Source: Pseudovibrio sp. JCM 19062 (lineage in GTDB: Bacteria; Pseudomonadota; Alphaproteobacteria; Rhizobiales; Stappiaceae). From it: DNA of 64,000 nucleotides. Shown here in pieces: positions 39,023 through 49,788 of the stretch. Made by a program: the position numbers and the translations under genes. Below the pieces are notes generated by a model. The model saw only the letters and a program-made list of their open reading frames with translations, had not been told where the DNA came from and searched no databases. The stretch lies in assembly GCA_001310715.1 (NCBI GenBank), contig BAXV01000012.1, positions 14,964 to 78,963 on the forward strand, read 5' to 3'. The stretch's first letter is position 1, and each line of letters starts with the position of its first letter.

Positions 39023-42020
39023 TTACACATTTATCCGCTCGCCATCTGGATCGTAAAAAACGGTCCCGGTGACAACTGCGCGATGGTTTTTTTTCCGGCA
39101 TTGGAATGTCAATGGACATCCCATTTCGCTCAAAGCCGCCTTCAAGCAAAGCCATCGCGATAGAACGGCCCAGCGTCTCACTCCAATAGGAGGAAGTCAC
39201 ATGACCCAGCATTTTAGCAGGAATTGCAGTATCACCCGCCTCAACAATCTGCGCACCTTCCTCCAGCACCACATTCGGATCTTCGGTGAGAAGGCCAACC
39301 AACTGCTTGCGGGTCGGCAGCAACATGTCAGGACGCGTCAGAGAACGCTTGCCAACAAAGTCCGGCTTCTTCTTACCAATCGTCCAGGACAGTCCGGCAT
39401 CAGCTGGCGTTACGGTTCCATCCGTATCCTGCCCAACAATGATGTATCCTTTCTCAGCACGTAAAACATGCATGGTTTCAGTGCCATAGACGCACATCTC
39501 GTGCTTTTTGCCTTCTTCATAAAGCATCTCCCAAAGTGCCCGTCCATGTTCAGAAGGAACGTTCACCTCAAACCCGAGCTCGCCGGTAAAGCTGACACGA
39601 AACAGCCGCGCTTCAAACCCGCCAACCGTGCACTCACGCAGTGCCATATGAGGGAAGGCTCTGCTGAAAGGTCAGTCCCTTCCACAAATGGTTCCAATAC
39701 CTTACGGGCATTCGGTCCATTCAAGGCGATCGTGGACCATTGCTCGGTGGTTGAGGTGAGCCACACATCAAGATCCGGCCATTCTGTTTGCAGGAAATGT
39801 TCCATCATGGTCAGAACGCGAGCCGCACCACCGGTTGTCGTGGTCACATGGAAGCGATCGTCACTGATACGGCCAATCACCCCATCATCGCGGATGAACC
39901 CATCTTCACCCAGCAGCAAGCCATAGCGGCAGCGACCCGGCGCCAGCTTGGTCCAGGGATTGGTGTACATGCGGTTCAGAAACTCCGCAGCATCCGGACC
40001 AACCACCTCAATCTTGCCAAGCGTAGAGGCATCAAACATCCCCACAGACGCACGGGTTTGCCGGTATTCCCGCGCAACTGCGCCGTACATATCCTCGCCA
40101 GCCATGGGAAAGTACCGTGCACGGCGCCACAAGGATACCGGCTCAAAGACGGCTCCGTTCTCCTGCGCCCAACTGTCTATGTTGGTCTTGCGGGTAACCT
40201 CAAACAGCTCGTCCTTGTGGTAGCCAGCAAATGTCCCAAAGGTGGTGGGCGTGTAAGGCGGGCGGAATGTGGTCAGGCCCACTTTTGGTGTCGGGCGACC
40301 AAGTTCATTAGCTGCGATCTTCAGACCATTCATGTTGGACATCTTGCCCTGATCTGTCGCCATGCCGTTGGTTGTAAACCGCTTTACATGCTCAATGGAA
40401 AGCATACCCTCGCGCACTGCAAGGCGGATATCCTTCGCCGTAACGTCATTTTGGAAGTCCACAAAGGCCCGACGCGCATACTTGTCATCATTGCTCGGTA
40501 GCTCTTCCATGATAACGCCAGAGCCTGCGCGATCACCGCCAACATCAACCGAAAGAGCAGGGGCGCTCTGGCCAAGAGAGGCCAACGCTTGCTTGGCAGC
40601 ATCCACACCATCATCGAACGCCGCCTGCTGGTCCATAGCCCTCGACCACCACCAGCAATATGACAGCGTTCGGTTTTCTCGCCGGGTAGGAACACCTCGT
40701 TCTCTTCATCCCAATGCAAGCTGCCCTTGGTGTGAGAGAAAAGATGCAAAGACGGTGTCCAGCCACCGCACATCAAGAGCGCATCACAGGAAACAGACTT
40801 GATATCAGAGACGCTTCCGTCCTCAATAACCTTGCCAATCTTAACGCCGGAAACCCGCTTCTTTCCGGTAACTGCCGTGACCGTATGCCCGAGTTTTATC
40901 GATATCTCACGCTTCTGTGCTTCCGCCCGAAAATGGTCACCGACACTGGCACGCACATCAACGATGGCGGGATCTTCACACCTGCATCAGCCAGATCAAA
41001 CGCTGCATACCACGCTGAATCATGAGAGGTGACCACAACAGCTGCAGTGCCTACCTTTACGCCAAACCGGTTGAGATAGGTCTGGGCGGCACCGGTCATC
41101 ATCACGCCGGGGCGGTCATTTCCGTCGAACACCAGTGGACGTTCCAAGGCACCTTGCGCAAGAATGACCTCCTGCGCACGAATGCGCCACATGCGTTCAC
41201 GCGGTGCAGCGGCAGGGGCTCTGCCAGATGATCCGTCAGCTTTTCCGCAACGCCCACCATGTTCTCATGGTAATAGCCAATGGCTGTGGCGCGCGTCATA
41301 ACACGCATATTGGGGTGGGCTTCAAGCTCGGCAATGGCCTCAGTAAGCCAGCTCTCAGCATGCTTGCCATCAATCGCGGCAGGTGTCTCAGAGAGCAGGG
41401 AGCCACCCAGCTCCCGGTGCTCATCAACAAGAACCACATCCACGCTGCTGCGAGCGGCAGTCACGCCGCAGCAAGCCCCGCAGGTCCCGCGCCAACAATA
41501 AGGACATCGGTGTGCAGGTAGCGTGAGGCGTAGGTGTCTGCGTCTGGTTCAGAGGGTGAAACACCCAATCCGGCAGAAGCGCGGATGATGGGTTCATAAA
41601 CCTTGTCCCAAAAGCTCTTCGGCCACATGAAGGTCTTGTAGTAAAACCCCGCTGCAAACAGCTTGTGAAGCTTATCGTTCACTGCGCCAACATCAAAATT
41701 GAGGCTCGGCCATTTGTTTTGGCTGACGGTGGTTAGCCCTTCATAGATTTCCTGAACTGTCGCGCGGGTGTTGGGCTCAAATCGTCCTGAACCGCCCCGG
41801 GATGTTCCAATCAGCGCATTTGGTTCTTCGGAGCCTGCGGTGACGGGACGCGCGGTCGATGGTACTTGAAAGAGCGCCCCATAAGGTGAACGCCATTGGC
41901 CAGCAGGGCAGAGGCAACTGTATCACCCTCATAGCCTTCAAATGAAACACCATCGAAGGTGAAGCGAACAGGCTTATCTCGGTTGATGCGGCCTTTGCCG
42001 TCAACTCTCCAGTTGTTCAT
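39023..42020 (-). CDS. soxA: sarcosine oxidase alpha subunit (multiple frameshifts)
   Basis: SoxA is the large subunit (about 1000 residues) of the tetrahydrofolate-dependent sarcosine oxidase that yields glycine, 5,10-methylene-THF and hydrogen peroxide. It starts at 42020 (MNNWRVDGKGRINRDKPVRF), overlapping soxD by 20 bases. In order it has a [2Fe-2S]-ferredoxin-like N-terminus (GDTVASALLANGVHL), an NAD/FAD domain (VLIVGAGPAGLAA reassembled near residue 175) and a C-terminal GcvT-type folate domain (SFTGELGFEVNVP), ending FYDPDGERINV at 39023. At least six single-base indels split it, near 41830, 41690, 41460, 41190, 40950 and 40635, with more near 39640 and 39090. It is a single gene in essence. 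Confidence 0.88.
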
Positions 42021-42318
42021 TGTGCTCTTCACCTTCTTCAGCACCAGTTGGGCGCATCTGCCCGATCTCATAGGTGGCAATGAATTTGTCACTCACTGTG
42101 TTGCGCAAGGCATTGAAAAAGCGCCCGCATCCGTGCGTATGCCGCCATTGCTCAGCGTGATCACCGCGCACATTGGAGCGGATGAACAGATAATCACGCC
42201 ACTCAGCATCTGTTTGTTCAGCAGGGTTTTCTGGCCGCGCAATATGGGCTTGGCCTGCATACTCAAACTCCAACTCGGGCAGCTTCTCCTTGCAGTAAGG
42301 ACAGTCAATTAAAAGCAT
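42001..42318 (-). CDS. soxD: sarcosine oxidase delta subunit
   Basis: SoxD is the zinc-binding small subunit. The 105-residue protein begins MLLIDCPYCKEKLPELEF, with the CX2C zinc pair at residues 6 and 9, and has the conserved HTHGCGRFFNALRNTVSD, with further zinc ligands (H and C). It is intact, follows soxB after 12 bases and overlaps the soxA start. Confidence 0.95.
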   Translation of the reverse strand: MLLIDCPYCKEKLPELEFEYAGQAHIARPENPAEQTDAEWRDYLFIRSNVRGDHAEQWRHTHGCGRFFNALRNTVSDKFIATYEIGQMRPTGAEEGEEHNEQLES

Positions 42319-42330
42319 ATCTCTGTCTCC

Positions 42331-43582
42331 TTAGTGCGCTACGGCAGCAGCTGCTGCTTCATCAATCAGGCGGCCGGTTTCAAAGCGCGAGAGCGTGAAC
42401 GGCGCATTGATGGGGTGAGGCTCATCCTTGGCAATGGTATGCGCAAAAACGTGGGCGGAGCCGGCGTCGCCTTAAACCCGCCCGTGCCCCATCCGCAATT
42501 GAGGTAAAGCCCTTGCACTGGTGTCTTGCCCAGTATCGGGGAGCGATCAGGTGTCACATCAACCACACCGCCCCACTTACGCAGCATGCGCATGCGCCGG
42601 AAGATCGGAAAAACCTCACAAATGGCAGCAAGTGTGTGCTCAATCAGCGGAAGGCCGCCGCGCTGGGAATAAGAAACGTATTGATCTGTACCGGAGCCAA
42701 TCACCAGCTCGCTTTATCAGACTGGCTGATATAGGCATGCACCGTGTTAGACATCACCACCTGCGGGAAAATGGGTTTTACCGGCTCGGATACCAGCGCC
42801 TGCAATGGGTAGCTCTCCAGCGGCAAGCGAACCCCAGCTGTATCCATAACCACCGAGGTACCACCAGCAGCTGAAACTGCAATTTTCTTAGCCTTCACAA
42901 ACCCGCGGGCCGTTTGCAGACCAGTGACCATGCCATCAGGCCCGCGCTTAATGGAAAGCACTGGGCAATTCTGGATGATATCCACCCCGCGCGCAGCCGC
43001 TGCGCGCGCATAGCCCCACGCCACCGCATCATGACGCGCCGTTCCGCCGCGCTGTTGAAACGCCGCGCCCATCACCGGATAGCGGGCCGTGGGAGAGATA
43101 TTGAGCGGAGGACACTTCTCCTTGGCCTGTTCAGGCGTCAGCCACACATTGTCAACGCCGTTCAGCCGGTTGGCATGGATATGCCGCTTGAAGCTTTGCA
43201 CATCATGAACATTATGCGCCAGCATCATCACGCCACGCTGTGAGAACATGACGTTGTAGTTCAGGTCCTGACTAAGCCCGTCCCACAAATCCACCGCATG
43301 GTCGTAAAGCCGCGCACTTTCATCATAAAGATAGTTTGAGCGGATGATCGTTGTGTTGCGGCCTGTATTGCCGCCGCCAAGCCAGCCCTTGTCAATCACC
43401 GCCACATTGGTGATGCCATGTTCTTTCGCCAGATAATAAGCAGCCCCAAGCCCGTGCCCGCCAGCGCCCACGATGATTACATCATACTCGCTTTTTAGCT
43501 CGGCATCCGGCCATTGCGGCTCAATATTCTTATAGCCAGTGAGCGCTCCTTTCAGGAGCGTCAGAGCGGAAAACTTCGACAA
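42331..43582 (-). CDS. soxB: sarcosine oxidase beta subunit (frameshifted)
   Basis: SoxB carries the covalently bound FMN and the sarcosine-oxidising FAD site. It begins [19 protein letters not shown] and has the FAD motif [17 protein letters not shown] near residue 36 and the family motif [13 protein letters not shown]. The frame breaks near 42710 (after ISQSDKA) and near 42458, where the true continuation is [20 protein letters not shown] and the end reads AAAAVAH. The full length is about 417 residues. It is the first gene of soxBDAG and is divergent from the second GlxA-type regulator, with 98 bases between the starts. Confidence 0.92.
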
Positions 43583-43680
43583 GGCGACCTCCTTGATAGT
43601 CTGGAGAGTTTGCCCACTAAGTAAAGTTCTGTATGGTATGAAAGCGAAGAATATCAGGTATTATTACGCAAAGGGCATAG

Positions 43681-44676
43681 ATGGAAAGCACAGCAGGCCC
43701 AACTCGCCAGACACGCCCAGCGCTTAATGTGGGCTTCATTCTGGCCAACCGCTTCACACTTTCTGCATTTGCAAGCTTCATTGATATGCTGCGTTTGTCA
43801 GCAGATGAAGGTGACAACAGTCGTCCAATCCTGTGCAGCTGGAGCGTCATTTCGCCGGACATGAAACCTATCTCCGCCAGTTGCGGGGTGCGCATTCACC
43901 CCGACACTAACCTGATAGATCCGGCGAGCTTCGACTATCTCGTGGTTGTGGGCGGCTTGATTGATCATATTGAGCGACTGGACCGGCGCTATGTGGACTA
44001 CCTTCAGGCAGCCGTTGCAAAGAATGTCCCTCTGATCGGCCTGTGTACGGGAAGTTTCATTCTCCACCGCGCAGGCTTGATGAATGGCTATAAATGCTGT
44101 GTCAGCTGGTTCCACCGCACCGACTTTCTGGAAGAGTTCGACGGCCTTGAGCCCGTATCAGACCGGATTTTCGTGGTGGACCGCGATAGGATCTCCTGCT
44201 CGGGAGGCACCAGTGCGGTGCATGTGGCTGCCCATTTGGTCGAGCGCCATGTGGGGCTTCGTCAGGCCCGCAAAAGCCTGCATATTCTCATAGTAGACGA
44301 TGCCTTGGATGACAGCAAAGCCCAGCCGTTTTTACCCACATCACTCAAAGCAAAGGATAATCTGGTACAGCGTGCCGTACTGATGATGCAGCAGGAAACT
44401 GAAAGCCTGCGCTCCATTGAACAGCTTTGCAAAATGCTGGGCATCGGTAGACGCAGTCTTGAAATGAAGTTTAAGGCAGATCTTGATAAATCCCCAGCAG
44501 AAGCGCTCAGCCATATTCGCATAGAAGAGGCGCAGCGGTTGCTGGGTGAAACCAAAGCGACCATCACGGAAATAGCTCACCGCGCAGGCTTCTTTGATGC
44601 CTCTCACTTCAACAAGGTGTTCCGGAAACATACGGGCCAGACGGCCAGCGCTTATCGTCAGTCCTTATCGGGCTGA
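43681..44676 (+). CDS. GlxA-type AraC-family transcriptional activator, GbdR/SouR-like, copy 2
   Basis: An intact 331-residue paralogue of the regulator at 34381. The N-terminal amidase-fold domain (VGFILANRFTLSAFASFIDM, residues 17-36; LIGLCTGSFILHRAGLMNGY) is followed by the AraC domain (SIEQLCKMLGIGRRSLEMK; ITEIAHRAGFFDASHFNKVF). It is divergent from soxB, so it is the best candidate activator of the sarcosine oxidase operon, comparable to SouR, the sarcosine-responsive relative of GbdR in Pseudomonas. That role is an inference from position. Confidence 0.88.
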   Translation: MESTAGPTRQTRPALNVGFILANRFTLSAFASFIDMLRLSADEGDNSRPILCSWSVISPDMKPISASCGVRIHPDTNLIDPASFDYLVVVGGLIDHIERLDRRYVDYLQAAVAKNVPLIGLCTGSFILHRAGLMNGYKCCVSWFHRTDFLEEFDGLEPVSDRIFVVDRDRISCSGGTSAVHVAAHLVERHVGLRQARKSLHILIVDDALDDSKAQPFLPTSLKAKDNLVQRAVLMMQQETESLRSIEQLCKMLGIGRRSLEMKFKADLDKSPAEALSHIRIEEAQRLLGETKATITEIAHRAGFFDASHFNKVFRKHTGQTASAYRQSLSG

Positions 44677-44966
44677 GTGATCAACTTCTGGAGCACTGCG
44701 CCCACAAGGCCAAACAAGACCGCCCAAATCACGGCAGACAGGAATGTAAGGAAAATGCGCAGGAAACCGTTCAATGTTCCAAGCGGAGTCTCAAGCCACC
44801 AGCTTGCCGCAATAAACGGGAACAGCAGCACATTCGCAAGCATTGGCGAAATTTGCAGACCTATGAAAAAGCCTAGAGGAATAGCAATCAGCCCGAAAGC
44901 GGCGCCAAATATGATGAAAATGTAGGTCATGTCGTCATTGATGCTTGCCCATGAAATGGTTGCCAA
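44658..44966 (-). CDS. small hypothetical membrane protein
   Basis: A 102-residue protein with three predicted transmembrane helices (about residues 13-33, 37-58 and 70-94). I do not recognise the family. A shorter start at M13 (MTYIFIIFG) is possible. It overlaps the 3' end of the convergent regulator by 19 bases and lies upstream of the copy 2 dehydrogenase in the same direction, but 50 bases separate their stop and end points, so an operon is not established. Confidence 0.5.
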   Translation of the reverse strand: MATISWASINDDMTYIFIIFGAAFGLIAIPLGFFIGLQISPMLANVLLFPFIAASWWLETPLGTLNGFLRIFLTFLSAVIWAVLFGLVGAVLQKLITQPDKD

Positions 44967-45017
44967 GGTTTCTGTCAGGTTATTCGCGTGCTGTAAACAA
45001 CAATTCCCCCAACTCCG

Positions 45018-47487
45018 TTAACCCAGATCGTTCGTTGCAATCTCAGGCTTTAACCCGTGCTCCCGTGGGATCATAAAGAGGCGCAAGGTGTACCTCGCAG
45101 GCACGCGCTTCGTTGCAACTTCAAGCTCGTAATCCCCGCCAAGTACATAGTCACGATCAACGCCATCGCTATTTCGCACATATCCCAGCCCAATGGATTT
45201 GCCGAGCGTATGACCGAAACCACCGGACGACAACCAACCCACACGTACACCGTTACGGTAGATCGTCTCCCGACCTGATAAGATGACATCACCATTTGTG
45301 ACAAAGGTCGCGAGCATCTTCTTCACTCCGTGGCGTCGCTGATGCTCCATAGCCTCGCGGCCTTTAAACTGAGTGCCCGTCTTCAGTTTAACGGCCCAGC
45401 CAAGACCGGCTTCTTCTGGCGTGTGGTCCGGCCCGATGTCACTGCCCCAGGCTCTGTAACCCTTTTCCAGACGAAGGGTTTCAATGGCTCTGTATCCTGC
45501 GTTGCGTAAGCCAAACGCTTGCCTGCTTCATGCAAGGCCGCGTAAACGCTGGTCACATATTCAACGGGAACATGCAGCTCCCAGCCCAGCTCACCAACAT
45601 ACGTCACCCGTAAGGCATGGACTGGACACCCCGCAATGCCAATCTGGCGCGCCCGCCCAAACGGAAAGCTCTCGTTACTGACTGGATCACGCGTAACACT
45701 CTGCAAAATCTCGCGGGATTTCGGCCCCATAAGAGAAAGAACCGAATAAGCCGAAGTCACATCAACCAGTTGTGCATTCAAACCAGCCGGGATATTTCGC
45801 GAAATCCAGTCAAAGTCATGGGTCGCAAAACCGGTGCCAGTGATAATGTAATATTCATCGTGAGCTGTGCGTACACAGGTCAGGTCGCACTCTATCCCGC
45901 CATGATCATTTAGCATTTGCGTATAGATCAAGGTCCCAACCGGCTTATCAATATCATTGGCTGCGATCCAACTGAGCGCATCAACGGCGTCCGGTCCTTT
46001 CAAGATAAACTTGGCAAAGGAGGTTTGATCAAAAAGCACTGCAGACGACCGCGCCGCTGCGTGCTCGCGGCCAACTGGCTCATGCCAATTGGGTCGGGCA
46101 AAACTGTAAATGTCTTTGGGCACTTCACCATTTGCTGTATCTGCGTACCAATTGGGCCGCTCCCAGCCAAGCTTTTCACCAAACACTGCACCATCAGCCT
46201 TCAGATACTCATAGAGCGGGGACTTTCGGCACGGACGCCCACTCTTATACTCCTCATTCGGCCATGCCATAGTGTAATGTTTGGCGTAGGCCTCTCGCGT
46301 TCGTGTCCGGATCCAGTCGCTGTCGAAGTGCGGTCGCCCAAACCGGCGAATATCGACCGGCCATAGGTCAAAGGGCGGCTCACCTTTTGCGATCCATTCT
46401 GCCAAAGCCATGCCAGCCCCACCACCAGCGGCAATGCCAAACGCATTGAAGCCAGCATTGACATAAAAATTCTTCAGCTCCGGAGCTTCCCCCATGATGA
46501 AGTTACCATCTGGCGTAAAACTTTCAGGCCCGTTGATGAGTTCCTTGATTCCGGCGGTTTCCAGCGCAGGAACGCGGCCCAGAGAGAGCTCCATAAGCGG
46601 TTCAAAATGCGCAAAGTCACTGTCCAGCAGCGTATAGTGAAAGCCGGAAGGAATTCCATCCTGTGCCCATGAACGCGGGTTGGTCTCGTAGCCACCCATC
46701 ACCAACCCGCCCACTTCCTCTTTGTAATAGGTCAGACGATCTGGATCGCGCAAGGTAGGAAGGTCCTTCGGAACGCCGGGAATAGGTTCTGTTACAAGGT
46801 ACTGGTGCTGCATGGAAACCAGCGGAACATTGACACCAACACGGCGGGCAAACTCGCGGGTCCACTGACCGCAGCAGGCTACCACAACTGCACATTCAAT
46901 CCGGCCTTTGGTCGTTTCTACGCCTTTGATGACGCCTTTCTCAATATCGAGACTGAGAACCTTAGTGTCTTCAAAAATCTGCGCCCCAGCCATCCGGGCA
47001 CCCTTTGCAAGAGACATGGTAATGTCAGAGGGATTGGCCTGCCCATCGCTCGGTAAAAAAAGCTGCACCAACAACATCATCCACCCGCATCAAAGGCCAG
47101 AGATCTTGCGCTTCATGTGGCGTCAATAATTGCATGTCCAAACCAAACGAATGTGCTGTGGTCGCCTGTCGTTGAACCTCGGTCCATCTTTCATGGTTAC
47201 AGGCAAGCCGCAGGCCACCGTTCATTTTCCAACCTGTGGCCTGTCCTGTTTCTTCTTCAAGGCGCTTGTAAAGATCAACGGAGTAACCAAGAAGTTGCGT
47301 GACATTTGCATTGGAACGTAACTGCCCCACCAATCCAGCCGCGTGAAACGTTGTGCCAGATGTCAATTTTTTTGCGCTCCAGCAGCACAACATCCCACCC
47401 AAGTTTGGCAAGGTGATAAGCTGTAGAGCATCCCACAATACCGCCGCCAACAATCACAGCCTTCGCAGTTTTTGGAAAGTCGCTCAT
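45018..47487 (-). CDS. dimethylglycine dehydrogenase-like flavoprotein with GcvT domain, copy 2 (frameshifted)
   Basis: This FAD enzyme of the dimethylglycine/sarcosine dehydrogenase family demethylates a methylglycine and transfers the one-carbon unit to folate. The N-terminal FAD motif [20 protein letters not shown] (residues 10-29) is followed by [16 protein letters not shown], where the histidine matches the one that binds FAD covalently in canonical dimethylglycine dehydrogenase. The C-terminal GcvT domain shows [14 protein letters not shown] and, after a break, [15 protein letters not shown]. Indels lie near 47365, 47060 and 45480-45350. It starts at 47487 (MSDFPKTAK), is about 823 residues long, and follows the APH-family gene by 7 bases as an operon. 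Together with soxBDAG and gbcAB it completes the betaine-to-glycine route. Confidence 0.84.
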
Positions 47488-47494
47488 CTCAACC

Positions 47495-48387
47495 TCACCG
47501 TAATTCGAGCTCAGCGTAAGCCTGTTCGAACTGAAGTAAATTGTCTGCAGTATAGTTGGTGTAATCGAACTGAATTTGGGAGGTCTGTTCAGAAACCATG
47601 CTCCACATACTCTCACGCAACAAAGACGCACATTTCATTGCGTTGTATTTGGCCCACAGCTCATCGTTGACCGGCATATCGTAGTAGGCTCCAACAGCTG
47701 CCTTTGTAGCTCCTCAGAAAGATTGGCGTTTGTTGCCAGCCCGCCCAGATCAAACAGTGGAGAGTTCATCCCGGCATACTCCCAATCAACCAGCCAAAAA
47801 CGACCATTCTCATTCAGAATGTTGGCAGGCAGCAGATCGTTGTGACACAAAGCCAGCTCAACAGGACCCACCGCAGCTTCCAGCTTTTCAGCACGGTGCA
47901 GGAGACCATTGAGCTTGCCAACATGCTCAGAATCCATCAATCGCAATGTTTCTGCATAATCTCGCAGAATGTGAAACACCCAGAAGGCCAGAACCGGCCC
48001 GCGGATCAGCCGCGAAGCTTCCGTGTGCACGCGGGTCAGCACCTGTGCAATTGATGTGAGAGTGTGACTATCCTGAATGTCAGCTGAGGTTAGCGGCACT
48101 GCATCAATGTAGTCCTGCACCAGCGCACCTTGTTCGTAGTAGCGCACTGCCGGCCCAATACCCGCCGCATAAGCAGCGCGGCAGGCGGACAGTTCGTTGA
48201 ACCGCATTACACCGTGCTCCGCGATGTCGTGCCCAAGGCGAACCACATAAGTGCGGCCTTCATCAGTGATCTTCACATTGAAGTTAGTGATCCCACCGAC
48301 CAATATCTCTGCGTTGCTGGGCGATTTCCAAAACGGGAGTTCCAGAGCCTTTGTGACTGCTAATTCCTTTGTCAATGTCTCGGTCAT
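47495..48387 (-). CDS. APH/choline-kinase-like phosphotransferase (frameshifted)
   Basis: This protein-kinase-fold small-molecule kinase of the choline/ethanolamine kinase and APH superfamily has the catalytic loop [15 protein letters not shown], with the Brenner-type aspartate, near residue 200 and the metal-binding [15 protein letters not shown] just after it. It starts at 48387 ([18 protein letters not shown]). One indel near 47695 moves the last part, [20 protein letters not shown], into another frame; total about 297 residues. It is the first gene of an operon with the copy 2 dehydrogenase. A choline-like or methylamino substrate is suggested only by family and neighbours; sugar or thiamine-type substrates remain possible. 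Confidence 0.75.
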
Positions 48388-48626
48388 TGCACCAGTCCCG
48401 ATCTTGCTTGAGAGGATGTAGCGTGCGCGGAAGAAATGCGATCCGCGAGAATTGCGATAGATGTGACTGTATGGCCTACAACCATGCCGTGACCAGCATT
48501 GAAGGCCACTTTCTACTCGGCATTGCACCCATAAATTAACGGAGTTGGCAAGACCATCCAAATAGTTACCATGGATCATGCCGCTAAGTAAAAAGCTGCT
48601 TCTGTAACACTATCGGGTTTCAATCT

Positions 48627-49437
48627 ATGACAGACGCCAAGATTGCGGATAAGCAAGACAGCAGCCCTATTAAGGACTCTGAAAACCGCAAACGCAGAAC
48701 AAAAAAAACTGCTCAAGAAAATCTTCCCCTACAAGCTCGTGAAGCGCCCGCCCTCCAGAAGAGAGTTAGAAGCCGTAGAAGAAGCAAAACGCCGGGCTCA
48801 TCTGCCAGATATTCCTATGGAATTTGCTGGGTTGCCTCGCAGTCAGTATGGCTTACACAAACTGATCAAGGACTATGATTTTAAAAGTGTTTTGGATGTT
48901 GGTTCAGGTTCTGGTGAGCATGCGGCCATGCTACACAAATACAACAAAGAGGTGACCGCGTTAGATTTTGGAGTATCGCTCTACGCAAACGAAGGGATTG
49001 ATGAAAGCTTGTGGACCAAGATCACAGGCAACTTTTATGACTTTGAGTGTCCGGAGCAGTTCGATTGTATCTGGGCCTCACATGTTCTGGAGCACCAACC
49101 AGACCCGGGCGTTTTTATACGCAGATGCCGCGAGTTGGTGAAAGACGGCGGATATATTGCAATTACAGTTCCGCCCTTAAAACATATTATTGTTGGCGGG
49201 CATTTGACCCTTTGGAATGCAGGGCTGCTGCTCTACCAGCTCGTCTTTAACGGCATTGACTGCAAGGATGCCGCCATTTTGACTTACGACTACAACATCA
49301 CCATCATCGTGCAAAACAAAGCCCGCGCTGAGATGCATCTGGATTGGGATTATGGAGACATCAAGCGCCTAAAGCCTTACTTTCCAGATTTCATCGACGA
49401 ACCTTTTGAAGGTCAAATAAACCGCTGGAACTGGTGA
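48627..49437 (+). CDS. class I SAM-dependent methyltransferase (frameshifted near start)
   Basis: A methyltransferase with SAM-binding motif I DVGSGSGEHAAMLHKY near residue 89 and a typical WASHVLEHQPDPGVFIRRC post-motif. From ATG 48627 (MTDAKIADKQDS) the frame breaks at a run of eight A at 48701-48708; seven A give RRTKKLLKKIFPYKLVK and a continuous protein of about 269 residues. The open frame starting with a TTG at 48643 is therefore not the natural start. Basic residues dominate the first 60 positions. It is divergent from the betaine block and next to polysaccharide genes, so a glycan or lipid methyl acceptor is possible. Confidence 0.75.
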
Positions 49438-49788
49438 AGGCAAAGGGATGATCTAATAACTACGACATGTATGTCCCCAGACAGGTGGAGCATGGGAGTG
49501 GTGCATTTTGGGTTTGAGCGTTGGAAGTAAACTTTCCAAAAATCTGCAATACGAAAAACCGCAAGAATTGACCGCAAACCACGCTGGTAACGCTCCCTTC
49601 AGAAAGGCGTGGTGAAGGCGATGGTCTTTGCCGGCCTAACATCGGCCAATTTCCAAACGCAGCTATGCCTCTAAAAAAAACAAAGACAACCCCATCTGAT
49701 TTGCTAAGTGCATCGATGCGGTAGTAGGAGTGTACCGTTGGAGCTAAGAAAACCCGCCCTACATATCAGTACGCAAGTGTCTCCGGCT
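49438..49788. other. intergenic region, no gene
   Basis: About 350 bases between two convergent genes. I see no gene or strong terminator in it. Confidence 0.35.
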
